From positions 186,001 to 250,000 of the forward strand of contig NZ_FMZH01000003.1 of assembly GCF_900101435.1 (NCBI RefSeq): DNA of 64,000 nucleotides, given 5' to 3'. Below, piece after piece: positions 27,127 to 36,214 of this stretch. Each line of letters opens with the position of its first letter. Within the stretch, counting starts at the first letter, position 1. A program made the translations under genes and the position numbers. The notes below the pieces were generated by a model. It worked only from the letters and a program-made list of their open reading frames with translations, searched no databases and had not been told where the DNA came from. The stretch comes from Pedobacter soli (lineage in GTDB: Bacteria; Bacteroidota; Bacteroidia; Sphingobacteriales; Sphingobacteriaceae).

Positions 27127-27172
27127 CGTCACCCTGATCCGATAGCTATCGGATTCGTTTCAGGGTCTCTTC
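27127..27172. repeat. dispersed intergenic repeat with an 18-bp palindrome
   Basis: GTCACCCTGA...GTTTCAGGGTCTCTTC, the same words as in the 61.3-62.1 kb spacer. It frames a perfect palindrome ATCCGATAGCTATCGGAT (27137-27154); the core CCGATAGCTATCGG recurs at 62057-62070. Position just after a stop codon and the CCCTGA/TCAGGG pairing would let it act as a transcript-end hairpin. Confidence 0.65.
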
Positions 27173-27372
27173 AAGTACAGGATGCTGAACGCCAATAACT
27201 ACCCGGCATACTTATCTTAAGCCCACAACCAGAGAGGTGCTAAAATACCTGTTCGATCCGTCCGGGTGGAAGTTCAGCCGGCGACAAGAAATAAACGCTC
27301 ATTTCTTAATCTAGTTTAAGAAAAATGTGATTGGCAGGTATTAATTTGCTGTTTAAACAATTATAACTCAAA

Positions 27373-27819
27373 ATGAAAAACAGCACACATTTTCCGCAAT
27401 TATTTCTTCGCCTTGCCCTGGGTATAGGTTTTATATTACCTGTTATGGATCGCTTTGGTTGGTTAGGAGCGCCGGGAAACCCAACAGTTGGCTGGGGCAA
27501 CTGGAGCATATTTTTAGATTACACCAATTCATTAATGCCTTACCTGAGCAGGCCATTGGCCAATATTATGGCTATAATTGCCACTGCCGGCGAATTGATT
27601 TTTGGTGTTTTGCTGATTATCGGCTACAAAATAAGGCTTGCTGCAATAGGAAGCTTTCTGCTTACCCTGATGTTTGCACTCTCTATGCTATTTTTCGCAA
27701 ATTACAGAGCGCCGTTTAATTACTCTGTTTTTGTAGTAAGTGCATCAAGCTTATTAGTGGCCACCATACCAAATTATAAATGGGCTTTAGAGCAAACCAA
27801 TGACATTAAGTGCTATTAA
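27373..27819 (+). CDS. DoxX family membrane protein
   Basis: A 148-residue membrane protein with four hydrophobic segments and the DoxX pattern: an N-terminal LRLALGIGFILPV-like segment with a following polar loop, ATAGELIFGVLLIIGY with the conserved Glu, and a C-terminal pair of segments. DoxX proteins are linked to oxidative stress or to quinone-dependent oxidoreductases; the role here is open. Monocistronic, followed by a terminator. Confidence 0.82.
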   Translation: MKNSTHFPQLFLRLALGIGFILPVMDRFGWLGAPGNPTVGWGNWSIFLDYTNSLMPYLSRPLANIMAIIATAGELIFGVLLIIGYKIRLAAIGSFLLTLMFALSMLFFANYRAPFNYSVFVVSASSLLVATIPNYKWALEQTNDIKCY

Positions 27820-27859
27820 ACTACAATACATTTCCTGATAGAACAAACTTCCGTGTAGT

Positions 27860-27889
27860 AAAAACCCTTACACCCTTTAGGGTATTTTT
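27860..27889 (+). terminator. intrinsic terminator after doxX-type gene
   Basis: ACCCT (27864 or 27872) pairs with AGGGT (27879-27883), followed by ATTTTT; two registers are possible. It lies 41 bp after the stop codon. Confidence 0.55.
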
Positions 27890-27898
27890 ACCTTTTAA

Positions 27899-27929
27899 TT
27901 TGTTCGTAACATGTTGATAACTATATTTA
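27899..27929 (+). promoter_or_regulatory. promoter of a candidate small RNA
   Basis: TTTG (27899-27902), 19 bp, TATATTTA (27922-27929). The same two boxes with the same 19-bp spacing precede the TPP riboswitch at 31917-31947, where the position is independently supported by the aptamer start. No gene follows within 400 bp. Confidence 0.5.
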
Positions 27930-27935
27930 TACCGT

Positions 27936-28003
27936 TAAGATTAAATCAACGGGACGATTTAGATTAAAACAACAGGAGTCTTTCAGCAATGGAAGACTTT
28001 TTT
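27936..28003 (+). ncRNA. candidate small RNA, about 68 nt
   Basis: The start is set 7 nt after the -7 box, as for the thi transcript, and the end is the T-run of a terminator. The body contains two direct repeats AGATTAAAnCAAC (27938-27950 and 27961-27973, 12 of 13 identical, 23-nt period) in an A-rich, probably unpaired region, followed by the terminator hairpin. No open frame of useful length is present. It is a prediction from promoter and terminator only. Confidence 0.4.
27978..28003 (+). terminator. intrinsic terminator of the candidate small RNA
   Basis: GTCTTTC/GGAAGAC (one T-G pair), 6-base loop, six T. It is too far from the DoxX gene to be its first terminator, which lies at 27860-27889. 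Confidence 0.75.
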
Positions 28004-28008
28004 ATTTT

Positions 28009-28036
28009 AAAAAAAACACGCTCCGGGGAGCGTGTT
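28009..28036 (-). terminator. strong terminator on the minus strand without an assigned gene
   Basis: Perfect 10-bp stem AACACGCTCC/GGAGCGTGTT with the T-run only on the minus strand (eight A at 28009-28016 on plus). It faces transcripts coming from 28037-28330, where I find no minus-strand gene. The rest of 28037-28330 is AT-rich; a 10-base word CGGGACGATT (28050-28059) repeats one at 27950. Confidence 0.65.
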
Positions 28037-28330
28037 CACTTAAATATTTTCGGGACGATTGAGAAGTTATTTAAAATTATTGTTTAAAACCCTCATTACA
28101 AATATCATAAAGATAACCGGACTATTTCCGTTCAGTTTTATTCATCTGAAAAATAACACTTTAAACGTAAATGTTCGCCAAAATGAACAGCGCCCACAGT
28201 TAAACTTATTTAACTCCACTACTCGTCAGATAATCCAAAAGGTCAAAAAACACCCTTAATTTTGTCTCAACCACCCCCGTTTTAGCCATACTTAAGTACG
28301 TAATTTAGTGTAAACAAAACGAAAAACATT

Positions 28331-28756
28331 ATGGCAACAATGCACCCTTATTTAAACTTCGATGGCAAGGCCGAAGAAGCTTTTAATCACTACAAATCTG
28401 TTTTTGGTGGTGAGTTTACCTTTTTTGCAAGAATGGGCGATGCACCTGAAAGCGACAAACTCTCTGAAGCAGAAAAAAACCGGGTAATGCATGTGGCACT
28501 ACCGATTAATGAGCATACCATTTTAATGGCCTCAGATTGTGTGCCTTCTGCGGGCCATGTACTTACCGAAGGGAACAATATGTACATTAATTTACAGGCC
28601 GAAAGCCGTGAAGATGCCGATAGGTTGTTTAATGGCCTTTCAGCAGGTGGAACGATTGAAATGCCTATGGCCGATATGTTCTGGGGCGATTATTTTGGCA
28701 GTTTCAAAGATCGGTTCGGTATTCAGTGGATGGTTAATTTTACTAACAGAAGATAA
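28331..28756 (+). CDS. VOC superfamily (PhnB-like glyoxalase fold) protein
   Basis: A 141-residue protein beginning with the typical PYLNFDGKAEEAFNHYKSVF segment (quoted as 20 residues) of PhnB-like VOC proteins, with HVALPINEHTILMASD and a C-terminal FGSFKDRFGIQWMVN strand. Such proteins are small metal-binding or metal-free enzymes of unknown substrate. It is transcribed alone, convergent with the Crp/Fnr gene. Confidence 0.88.
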   Translation: MATMHPYLNFDGKAEEAFNHYKSVFGGEFTFFARMGDAPESDKLSEAEKNRVMHVALPINEHTILMASDCVPSAGHVLTEGNNMYINLQAESREDADRLFNGLSAGGTIEMPMADMFWGDYFGSFKDRFGIQWMVNFTNRR

Positions 28757-28785
28757 AACAAGTTAATTTCAGTATAAGGCACTCG

Positions 28786-29352
28786 CTAAAGCGTTAAACG
28801 GCTCAATGTTTCTCTGGTTACGCCGAGATAAGAAGCAATCAGACTTTTCGAAATCCGCTTTTGTAAAGATGGGTATTGGTTACTCCACTGTTTATAGCGC
28901 TCACCTGCGTTATTACTCAACAGGGCCAATACCCGTTTTTGCAATGCCATATTTCCTGTTGTATATTTTTTCCTGAAAAAGTATTCCATCTTGCGCGATG
29001 ATGCACAAAGCTTTTCCTTGTTCTCGAAAGTAATGGAAAGCGTTTCGGTATCTTCGATGCAATCTACATTTAAAGTCGCGGGTGTTCCGGTATTAAAAGC
29101 ATTCGGATCTGAGAACCACCATTCCTCCATGGCCAGTTGCAAAATATATTCTTTGCCTTCATCATCGGTATAGGAAGATTTAACAATTCCTTTTAACACA
29201 AAATGCTCCTGATGAGCCGTATCACCAGCTTGTATAATGTACTGGTGTTTTTTATATTTCCGCTTTGTAAAGAAAGATTCGGCGTGTTTAAATTCTTCGT
29301 CGGTTAAATCAACGATTTGCTGAATATGCGCCCTGAAAAAATTTGTTTCCAT
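28786..29352 (-). CDS. Crp/Fnr family transcriptional regulator
   Basis: A 188-residue regulator. The N-terminal cyclic-nucleotide-binding-like beta roll (about 15-125) lacks the Cys cluster of FNR. The C-terminal helix-turn-helix includes SKSLIASYLGVTRETLSRL. In its recognition helix TRETLSRL the Arg, Glu and Arg correspond to R180, E181 and R185 of E. coli CRP, which read TGTGA. A perfect TGTGA-N6-TCACA site lies 75-90 bp upstream of its own start. It is divergent from the DUF1349 gene. Signal ligand unknown. Confidence 0.88.
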   Translation of the reverse strand: METNFFRAHIQQIVDLTDEEFKHAESFFTKRKYKKHQYIIQAGDTAHQEHFVLKGIVKSSYTDDEGKEYILQLAMEEWWFSDPNAFNTGTPATLNVDCIEDTETLSITFENKEKLCASSRKMEYFFRKKYTTGNMALQKRVLALLSNNAGERYKQWSNQYPSLQKRISKSLIASYLGVTRETLSRLTL

Positions 29353-29368
29353 AATTTAATACCCGCCC

Positions 29369-29376
29369 CAAATGTA
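29369..29376 (-). promoter_or_regulatory. -7 promoter box for the Crp/Fnr gene
   Basis: TACATTTG on the minus strand, an exact TAnnTTTG match 16 bp before the ATG at 29352. No -33 match at the standard distance, which would fit a promoter that needs an activator. Confidence 0.4.
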
Positions 29377-29401
29377 ATATTTATTCAAGATTTATGGCAG
29401 A

Positions 29402-29421
29402 GCCCGATCTTCCAATCGGGC
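29402..29421. repeat. inverted repeat in the Crp/Fnr - DUF1349 spacer
   Basis: GCCCGAT/ATCGGGC, perfect 7-bp arms with a 6-base loop, next to the CRP-type site. It may be a hairpin or a second protein-binding site. Confidence 0.4.
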
Positions 29422-29426
29422 CGAGG

Positions 29427-29442
29427 TGTGACAATCATCACA
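29427..29442. promoter_or_regulatory. CRP-type operator TGTGA-N6-TCACA
   Basis: A perfect palindrome TGTGACAATCATCACA, identical to the E. coli CRP half-site consensus and spacing. Its centre lies about 70 bp upstream of the presumed start of the Crp/Fnr transcript and about 65 bp upstream of that of the DUF1349 gene, so it can serve both. Confidence 0.6.
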
Positions 29443-29487
29443 ATAAAATAGTGATGTATGTCCTTTTAAAGCAACCACACCTTGCAT

Positions 29488-29495
29488 TATGTTTG
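29488..29495 (+). promoter_or_regulatory. -7 promoter box for the DUF1349 gene
   Basis: TATGTTTG fits TAnnTTTG and lies 37 bp before the ATG at 29533. No -33 TTG at 19-21 bp. Confidence 0.4.
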
Positions 29496-29532
29496 CAGCA
29501 AACAAACACACAAAACCTAAATCAACACACAA

Positions 29533-30195
29533 ATGAAACTTAAATTACTGACCGTTTTAGCTGTACTGGGGCTGTTAACTACCGCAAAAGTAAATGCCCA
29601 GAGTTTAGCCAAAATGAATTGGTTTAACGAACCTGAGCAATGGGAAATTAAAGACAAAAATACTTTTAGCTTTTTTGTACCTGCCAAAACTGATTACTGG
29701 CGCATTTCACATTATGGTTTTACAGTTGATGATGCTCCTTTTTATTATGCCACTTACGGTGGTGAGTTTGAAGCCAAGGTAAAAATAACCGGCAATTATG
29801 TTACTACTTTCGACCAGATGGGCATTATGCTCCGCATTGACGAAGAAAACTGGATCAAAGCAGGTGTAGAATTTGTAAACGGCAAACAAAATGTAAGCGC
29901 AGTAGTAACCCATAAAACCAGCGATTGGAGCGTGGTTGAACTCGAAAAAGCGCCACCATCAATCTGGATGAAAGCCGTTAGAAAACTCGATGCTGTAGAA
30001 ATTTTCTATTCACTCGATGACAAGAAATATACCATGATCCGGACCTGTTACTTTAAAGACAATTGCCCGGTAATGGTCGGCCTGGTAGGTGCTTGTCCGG
30101 ATGGTAAAGGTTTTAATGCCGTTTTCGAAAACTTTAAAGTTACCCAAACGCCAGACCAGCGGAGATTGGATTGGGCAAAAAAACAGCAAAACTAG
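29533..30195 (+). CDS. DUF1349 family secreted protein
   Basis: A 220-residue exported protein with a signal peptide ending NAQS (about residue 23) and a concanavalin-like beta-sandwich of the DUF1349 family: WFNEPEQW at the start, a GGEFEAKVKI strand, DQMGIMLRIDEENWIKAGVE and PVMVGLVGACPDGKGF motifs. Relatives bind or modify sugars, but no catalytic site is established. The divergent Crp/Fnr regulator and the shared CRP-type site suggest it is controlled by that regulator. Confidence 0.85.
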   Translation: MKLKLLTVLAVLGLLTTAKVNAQSLAKMNWFNEPEQWEIKDKNTFSFFVPAKTDYWRISHYGFTVDDAPFYYATYGGEFEAKVKITGNYVTTFDQMGIMLRIDEENWIKAGVEFVNGKQNVSAVVTHKTSDWSVVELEKAPPSIWMKAVRKLDAVEIFYSLDDKKYTMIRTCYFKDNCPVMVGLVGACPDGKGFNAVFENFKVTQTPDQRRLDWAKKQQN

Positions 30196-30235
30196 CTTCA
30201 GCCTTATAAAATTAACCTGGTAAAATACTTATTCA

Positions 30236-30267
30236 CAGCCTCTGTCGAAATAACCCGGCAGGGGCTG
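30236..30267. terminator. hairpin between convergent genes, possible bidirectional terminator
   Basis: CAGCCTCTG/CAGGGGCTG, 9 bp with one T-G pair, 14-base loop. It sits midway between the stops of the DUF1349 gene and the LRR-kinase gene. No strong T-run on either side. Confidence 0.4.
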
Positions 30268-30271
30268 TTGA

Positions 30272-31576
30272 TTAAATCTCAGTTAGTGCATTTACCAGAT
30301 CTTTAAAACCCGGACGTATTTGCTGATCTGCTACCAGACAGTTGTCTCTGAGCATGGCTATAGTTTGCAAAGTTTTTCCGCTAATGGGTTGGCGGTATAG
30401 GCTAAGTAAATCATCGAGCAGGTAGCCAAAAGCCAGAACCTCAATACGCTCTAAAGCAAAAACCAGTTCAGCATGAAGTTGATTATAAAAACTGGCCGCG
30501 CCAAAATCGCCAAATAAGGCACTTCCTTCATCATCAATTAAAGTATTGTGGGCATATAAATCGCCATGCATAATGCCTGCGCTGTGCAATTGCGCAGCCA
30601 GCGAGGCAATAATCCGGGCAATGCCTAAAATCTGCTGTTCGGTGAGTATTCGTTCTGCCGGAAACACATCGCGTGTACAACTTTCCAAACTTGGCGGACT
30701 ACCCAGGTTATAAAAATGATGTGGAATAAGCTCCATCACCAGGCCTTTCTTATCATCCGGGTGCAGCGCAATTTGCCCAATCAGGTTAACCAAACCGGGG
30801 TGAAAGCCCGCAGCAATATAAGCCATCATTTCGTCTTCAGGCAAGCCATCGCTGGTTACATCCCCTTTAAAAATCTTAACTGCCACTTCCTGAATTTCAT
30901 CGTTAATGCTATGGCTGGCCTTAGAAATTACACCTGATGCACCTTCGCCCAGTACATGACTGATTTCAAGATCGTGCCAGTTGATGGCCGAGAGCTTTTC
31001 AACCGCTGGCGTTTTGCTAAAATTATTTCCTGAAAAAGCAATCCAGGCCAGTTTTGGCATAGTCGTAATCCACTCAGGTAACTCGTGCAACTTATTTGCC
31101 GCAATACGCAACAAGCCCAGGTTTTTACACTGGCTAAGCGTTTCGGGCAATGCATGCAGACGATTTCCGGCCAGCATCAGTTTCTCCATGCGTGGGCATA
31201 GGCCAATTTCATCGGGTAAAGAGGCAATGTTATTGTTGGTTAAAATCAACCAGCGCAGGTTAGGGTTCAAAGCTTTTGCCGGCACAGTTTCGATCTGGTT
31301 GGATTTAAAACCTACAATATCCAGCAGCGGGCAATCGGCCAGTACTTCAGGCAATACTTTAAAGTGATTTTCTGAGCAAAAGAAAATGCGCAGTTTCTTT
31401 AAGCGACCAAAATCGGGCGGCAGGGCAGATAATTTATTAAAAGAAAGATCGAGCACTTCCAGCGTATCGGCAAGTTCGAATATTTCTAAAGGAAAATGGC
31501 TTAGGTTTTCGGATAGTTTTAATGATACCGTCCCCCGAAGTTCGCCGTTTTGCAGTTGTAATAAAGTTTGCCCCAT
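30272..31576 (-). CDS. leucine-rich repeat protein with a C-terminal protein kinase domain
   Basis: A 434-residue cytoplasmic protein. The first 200 residues hold about seven leucine-rich repeats (LEVLDLSFNKLSALP, LRWLILTNNNIASLP, MEKLMLAGNRLHALP and so on). From about 203 comes a eukaryotic-type kinase domain: glycine loop GEGASGV (210-216), Lys234 in VAVKIF, catalytic loop HGDLYAHN (337-344) and GDFG (356-359). The loop has Gly for the usual Arg and Tyr-Ala for the usual Lys-x, so it resembles lipid- or small-molecule-type kinases as much as protein kinases. The target is unknown. It stands alone. Confidence 0.88.
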   Translation of the reverse strand: MGQTLLQLQNGELRGTVSLKLSENLSHFPLEIFELADTLEVLDLSFNKLSALPPDFGRLKKLRIFFCSENHFKVLPEVLADCPLLDIVGFKSNQIETVPAKALNPNLRWLILTNNNIASLPDEIGLCPRMEKLMLAGNRLHALPETLSQCKNLGLLRIAANKLHELPEWITTMPKLAWIAFSGNNFSKTPAVEKLSAINWHDLEISHVLGEGASGVISKASHSINDEIQEVAVKIFKGDVTSDGLPEDEMMAYIAAGFHPGLVNLIGQIALHPDDKKGLVMELIPHHFYNLGSPPSLESCTRDVFPAERILTEQQILGIARIIASLAAQLHSAGIMHGDLYAHNTLIDDEGSALFGDFGAASFYNQLHAELVFALERIEVLAFGYLLDDLLSLYRQPISGKTLQTIAMLRDNCLVADQQIRPGFKDLVNALTEI

Positions 31577-31733
31577 AATTCGCTTTGATTTAAATTGCCT
31601 ACGAAGATACCGCTAAATGTTGCAATGAAGTTATTGCGGATGGATTTTATTCATTTGGGGGTTCGGGGATGAATAGAGAAATAATCGCTTGCTCCGTTTC
31701 TCGAACAGCTCATTAAATTTCTATTGTATTAAG

Positions 31734-31754
31734 ATTGCCAGTCAAGCTGGCAAT
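31734..31754. repeat. inverted repeat in the spacer upstream of the thiamine operon
   Basis: ATTGCCAG/CTGGCAAT, perfect 8-bp arms, 5-base loop, followed by GACGG as in the other dispersed repeats. The spacer 31577-31916 otherwise holds only AT-rich sequence. Confidence 0.5.
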
Positions 31755-31816
31755 GACGGTTCTCTAAAAAGATTAACCAAATTCCCATTTATACTAAAAT
31801 AAATAAAAATAGATTT

Positions 31817-31841
31817 TATCTATATAGTCCTTTTATAGATA
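31817..31841. repeat. AT-rich inverted repeat upstream of the thi promoter
   Basis: TATCTATA/TATAGATA, perfect 8-bp arms, 9-base loop, ending 75 bp before the -33 box. It could be a binding site or a structural element; no T-run for a terminator. Confidence 0.35.
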
Positions 31842-31916
31842 AAAAATTAAGCAAATATACCAATCACAGAAAGCCCAGGATCAGTCTCCTCGCTGAAAGT
31901 CACAATTTATTTTTTA

Positions 31917-31947
31917 TTTGCATTAGTAAATTTATGCCCTATATTTA
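31917..31947 (+). promoter_or_regulatory. promoter of the thiamine operon
   Basis: TTTG (31917-31920), 19 bp, TATATTTA (31940-31947); the second box differs from TAnnTTTG only in the last base. The aptamer begins 7 nt later, which fits a transcription start just before it. Confidence 0.6.
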
Positions 31948-31953
31948 CAAAAA

Positions 31954-32024
31954 ACTTTAGGGGTGCCTAGTGCTGAGAAATACCCTTTGAACCTGATGCA
32001 GTTAGTACTGCCGAAGGGAAAAGT
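31954..32024 (+). ncRNA. TPP riboswitch (THI element)
   Basis: P1 is ACTTT (31954-31958) with AAAGT (32020-32024). Between them are the conserved parts in order: GGGGTGCC, CTGAGA (binding the pyrimidine), ACCCTTTGAACCTGATGC and AGTTAGTACTGCCGAAGGGA. It senses thiamine pyrophosphate and turns the following thi genes down when the cofactor is plentiful. Confidence 0.93.
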
Positions 32025-32028
32025 GAGC

Positions 32029-32069
32029 GCAACGTTTGTTGCCGTCTTTTCGTACCCTGTTAGGGGCAA
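32029..32069 (+). promoter_or_regulatory. likely expression platform of the TPP riboswitch
   Basis: Two mutually exclusive hairpins share the segment at 32038-32043. One is GCAAC-GTTT-GTTGC (32029-32042), followed by CGTCTTTT, a possible terminator. The other pairs TTGCC (32039-32043) with GGCAA (32065-32069). Which one belongs to the ligand-bound state is not shown by the sequence. Confidence 0.4.
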
Positions 32070-32098
32070 TCTCTATAGTTTTTCCAATTTTTTTAAAC

Positions 32099-32302
32099 AT
32101 GGAAGTAACTATAAACAACCAAAACCATTTTCTTGGCGAAGCCTGTTCCATCGAACGCATGCTGAATTATCTGGCCGTTCAAACCACCAATGGCCTGGCC
32201 ATTGCCGTCAACCAAACCATCGTACCGAAGTCAAGCTGGCCTGTACATACTTTACAGCCAGGCGATCAGATTATACTCATTAAAGCCACCCAGGGTGGAT
32301 AA
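32099..32302 (+). CDS. thiS: sulfur carrier protein ThiS
   Basis: A 67-residue ubiquitin-like protein starting at the ATG at 32099; the frame is open to 32036 through riboswitch leader sequence and the longer form is not credible. It has the thiS hydrophobic core and ends in GG (KATQGG), the C-terminus that is adenylated by ThiF and loaded with sulfur for the thiazole ring. It is the first gene of the operon, 12 bp before thiC. Confidence 0.92.
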   Translation: MEVTINNQNHFLGEACSIERMLNYLAVQTTNGLAIAVNQTIVPKSSWPVHTLQPGDQIILIKATQGG

Positions 32303-34198
<1,896 letters not shown>

Positions 34199-34201
34199 AA
34201 C

Positions 34202-34792
34202 ATGATGGAACTGTTTGTAATTGCGTATCCAACAATTTTGAAAGACGAAACCCTATTGGTAAACCAGCTTTTCGATGCTGGTTTACCTGTATTTCATTTG
34301 CGCAAACCAACAGCACATGAGGCCACATACCGTAAATTTTTGGATGGTATTCTACCTGAGTACCACAACCGCGTGGCCTTACATCATTTTCATGCACTGG
34401 CCAATGATTACAATATCAAAAGATTGCACCATACCGAAAGTTTTAGAAAGAACAGTACAATAGGCGATTTTTCACAACCTTACACCTATAGCACCTCGAT
34501 ACACCAGCTGGCGGAAATTGATCAAATTAAGTCATACCATTACAGTTTTTTTGGTCCTGTTTTCAACAGCCTTTCTAAACCCGGATATATGGGAATTACC
34601 GACACCGGATTTAGTGTAACCCAATCAAAAACCACCAAATTAATTGCGCTTGGCGGTATCGACTTGAACAATATAGGTCGCGTAAAAGCCATGAATTTTG
34701 ATGGGATTGCCCTTTTAGGCAGCATCTGGAACGAACCGGCGCAGGCCATTATCAACTTTAAAAAAATACAGGCAAAATGTCAGCAAATTTAA
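34202..34792 (+). CDS. TenI/ThiE-like thiamine phosphate synthase family protein
   Basis: A 196-residue (beta/alpha)8 protein of the ThiE/TenI superfamily: PVFHLRKP near the N-terminus, a phosphate-binding SFFGPVFNSLSKPGYMG region in place of the ThiE GPIFxTxTK motif, and LIALGGIDLNNIG plus GIALLGSIW. Several ThiE catalytic residues in the loop after strand 2 are absent, so it may be a thiazole tautomerase (TenI) rather than a second coupling enzyme. Two adjacent ATGs (34202, 34205) could be the start. It overlaps the next gene by 16 bases. Confidence 0.85.
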   Translation: MMELFVIAYPTILKDETLLVNQLFDAGLPVFHLRKPTAHEATYRKFLDGILPEYHNRVALHHFHALANDYNIKRLHHTESFRKNSTIGDFSQPYTYSTSIHQLAEIDQIKSYHYSFFGPVFNSLSKPGYMGITDTGFSVTQSKTTKLIALGGIDLNNIGRVKAMNFDGIALLGSIWNEPAQAIINFKKIQAKCQQI

Positions 34793-35439
34793 ATCATCTA
34801 CCTATGATTCACCCCTTACAATATATTTCTCAGGCACCTAAAACCGGCACCCATTTAGATGCCATTGAGGAAGTGCTTCTGGCTGGCGGAAAATGGATTC
34901 AACTCCGCATTAAAAACCTGCCCGAAGCAGAAATATTGCCCTTTGCAATCGCAGCACAAGCATTATGCAAGCGTTATGATGCAAAATTAATTGTAAATGA
35001 CTATCCGCAACTGGCCAAAGCCGCAGGCGCTTTCGGCGTTCATTTAGGCCTGCAGGATATGCCCATACCACAGGCCAGGCAAATTATCAACCCGGATCAG
35101 ATTATTGGTGGTACGGCCAACACTTTCGAACATATTCTGCAGCGTGTGGCCGAAGGGGTCGATTACATTGGCCTTGGTCCGTTCAGGTTTACCCGCACCA
35201 AAGAAAACCTCAGCCCGATAGTCGGTCTGGAAGGTTATCAGAAACTGATGGAAAAAGTAAAAAAAGCAGGTATTACTACGCCGATTATTGCCATTGGTGG
35301 CATCGAAGCCGATGATATTGCGGCTATTCTCGAAACGGGCGTATATGGCATTGCCGTATCAGCCGTGCTTACCAATCAAACCCAAACACCCGCCATATTA
35401 GCCGAGATGAACAGCAAACTGGCCCTGAACACCCTTTAA
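34777..35439 (+). CDS. thiE: thiamine phosphate synthase ThiE
   Basis: A 220-residue (beta/alpha)8 enzyme joining the pyrimidine and thiazole halves. Motifs: [11 protein letters not shown] with the pyrimidine-binding Arg, KLIVNDY (Asn and Asp of the active site), [20 protein letters not shown] and [19 protein letters not shown] (the phosphate loop), then PIIAIGGI and the final [10 protein letters not shown]. The second Met (34804, MIHPLQYIS) gives a length closer to the family norm and might be the true start. All conserved residues are here, so this is the operon's main coupling enzyme. Confidence 0.93.
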   Translation: MSANLNHLPMIHPLQYISQAPKTGTHLDAIEEVLLAGGKWIQLRIKNLPEAEILPFAIAAQALCKRYDAKLIVNDYPQLAKAAGAFGVHLGLQDMPIPQARQIINPDQIIGGTANTFEHILQRVAEGVDYIGLGPFRFTRTKENLSPIVGLEGYQKLMEKVKKAGITTPIIAIGGIEADDIAAILETGVYGIAVSAVLTNQTQTPAILAEMNSKLALNTL

Positions 35440-35443
35440 AATT

Positions 35444-36214
35444 ATGTTAAAAATAGCAGATCAAACCTTTAGCTCTCGCCTTTTTACCGGAACCGGAAAA
35501 TTCAGTTCGGCAAAAGAAATGGAAAGCGCCTTAATTGCTTCGGCTTCCGAGCTGGTTACCGTGGCCCTTAAACGTGTAGACTTAAAAAGCAAAGATGATG
35601 ACATTTTGCATCACCTCAAATACCCGCACATTAACCTGCTGCCCAATACCTCGGGCGTACGTAATGCCAGAGAAGCTGTTTTTGCTGCTCAACTGGCGCG
35701 CGAGGCTTTAGAAACCAACTGGATTAAACTCGAAATCCATCCTGATCCCAAATATTTAATGCCCGATCCTATCGAAACACTGAAAGCAACAGAAGAGCTG
35801 GTTAAGATGGGCTTTGTGGTACTGCCTTATATCCACGCCGACCCGGTTTTATGTAAGCGTTTGGAAGATGTAGGCACCGCAGCAGTAATGCCGCTCGGAT
35901 CGCCAATTGGCAGTAACAAGGGTTTAAAAACCATTGACTTTTTAGAGATTATCATCAGCCAAAGCCGCGTACCCGTAGTTGTTGATGCCGGAATAGGCGC
36001 CCCTTCTGATGCCGCTAAAGCCATGGAAATTGGTGCTGATGCCGTATTGGTGAATACCGCCATTGCCATTTCTAAAAACCCTACTGATATGGCTTTAGCC
36101 TTTAAGCTGGCTGTTGAGGCCGGAAGAATGGCCTTTGAAGCTAAACTGGGCACGCAGCAACATTATGCTGCTGCCAGTAGTCCACTAACCGCATTTTTAG
36201 ACGATGAGTTTTAA
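35444..36214 (+). CDS. thiG: thiazole synthase ThiG
   Basis: A 256-residue enzyme of the thiazole synthase family: the opening [19 protein letters not shown] with the Schiff-base Lys region, [50 protein letters not shown] and [12 protein letters not shown]. It forms the thiazole phosphate from deoxyxylulose 5-phosphate, the ThiS thiocarboxylate and dehydroglycine from ThiH. It overlaps thiH by 11 bases. Confidence 0.96.
   Translation: MLKIADQTFSSRLFTGTGKFSSAKEMESALIASASELVTVALKRVDLKSKDDDILHHLKYPHINLLPNTSGVRNAREAVFAAQLAREALETNWIKLEIHPDPKYLMPDPIETLKATEELVKMGFVVLPYIHADPVLCKRLEDVGTAAVMPLGSPIGSNKGLKTIDFLEIIISQSRVPVVVDAGIGAPSDAAKAMEIGADAVLVNTAIAISKNPTDMALAFKLAVEAGRMAFEAKLGTQQHYAAASSPLTAFLDDEF

Noticed and set aside
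28059..28259. 66-codon frame with TTG start upstream of the VOC gene
   Set aside because: No recognisable protein features, no promoter or ribosome-binding signal, AT-rich intergenic composition.
31963..32283. 106-codon open frame across the TPP riboswitch and thiS
   Set aside because: It runs through the conserved aptamer and overlaps thiS in another frame; its translation has no protein character.
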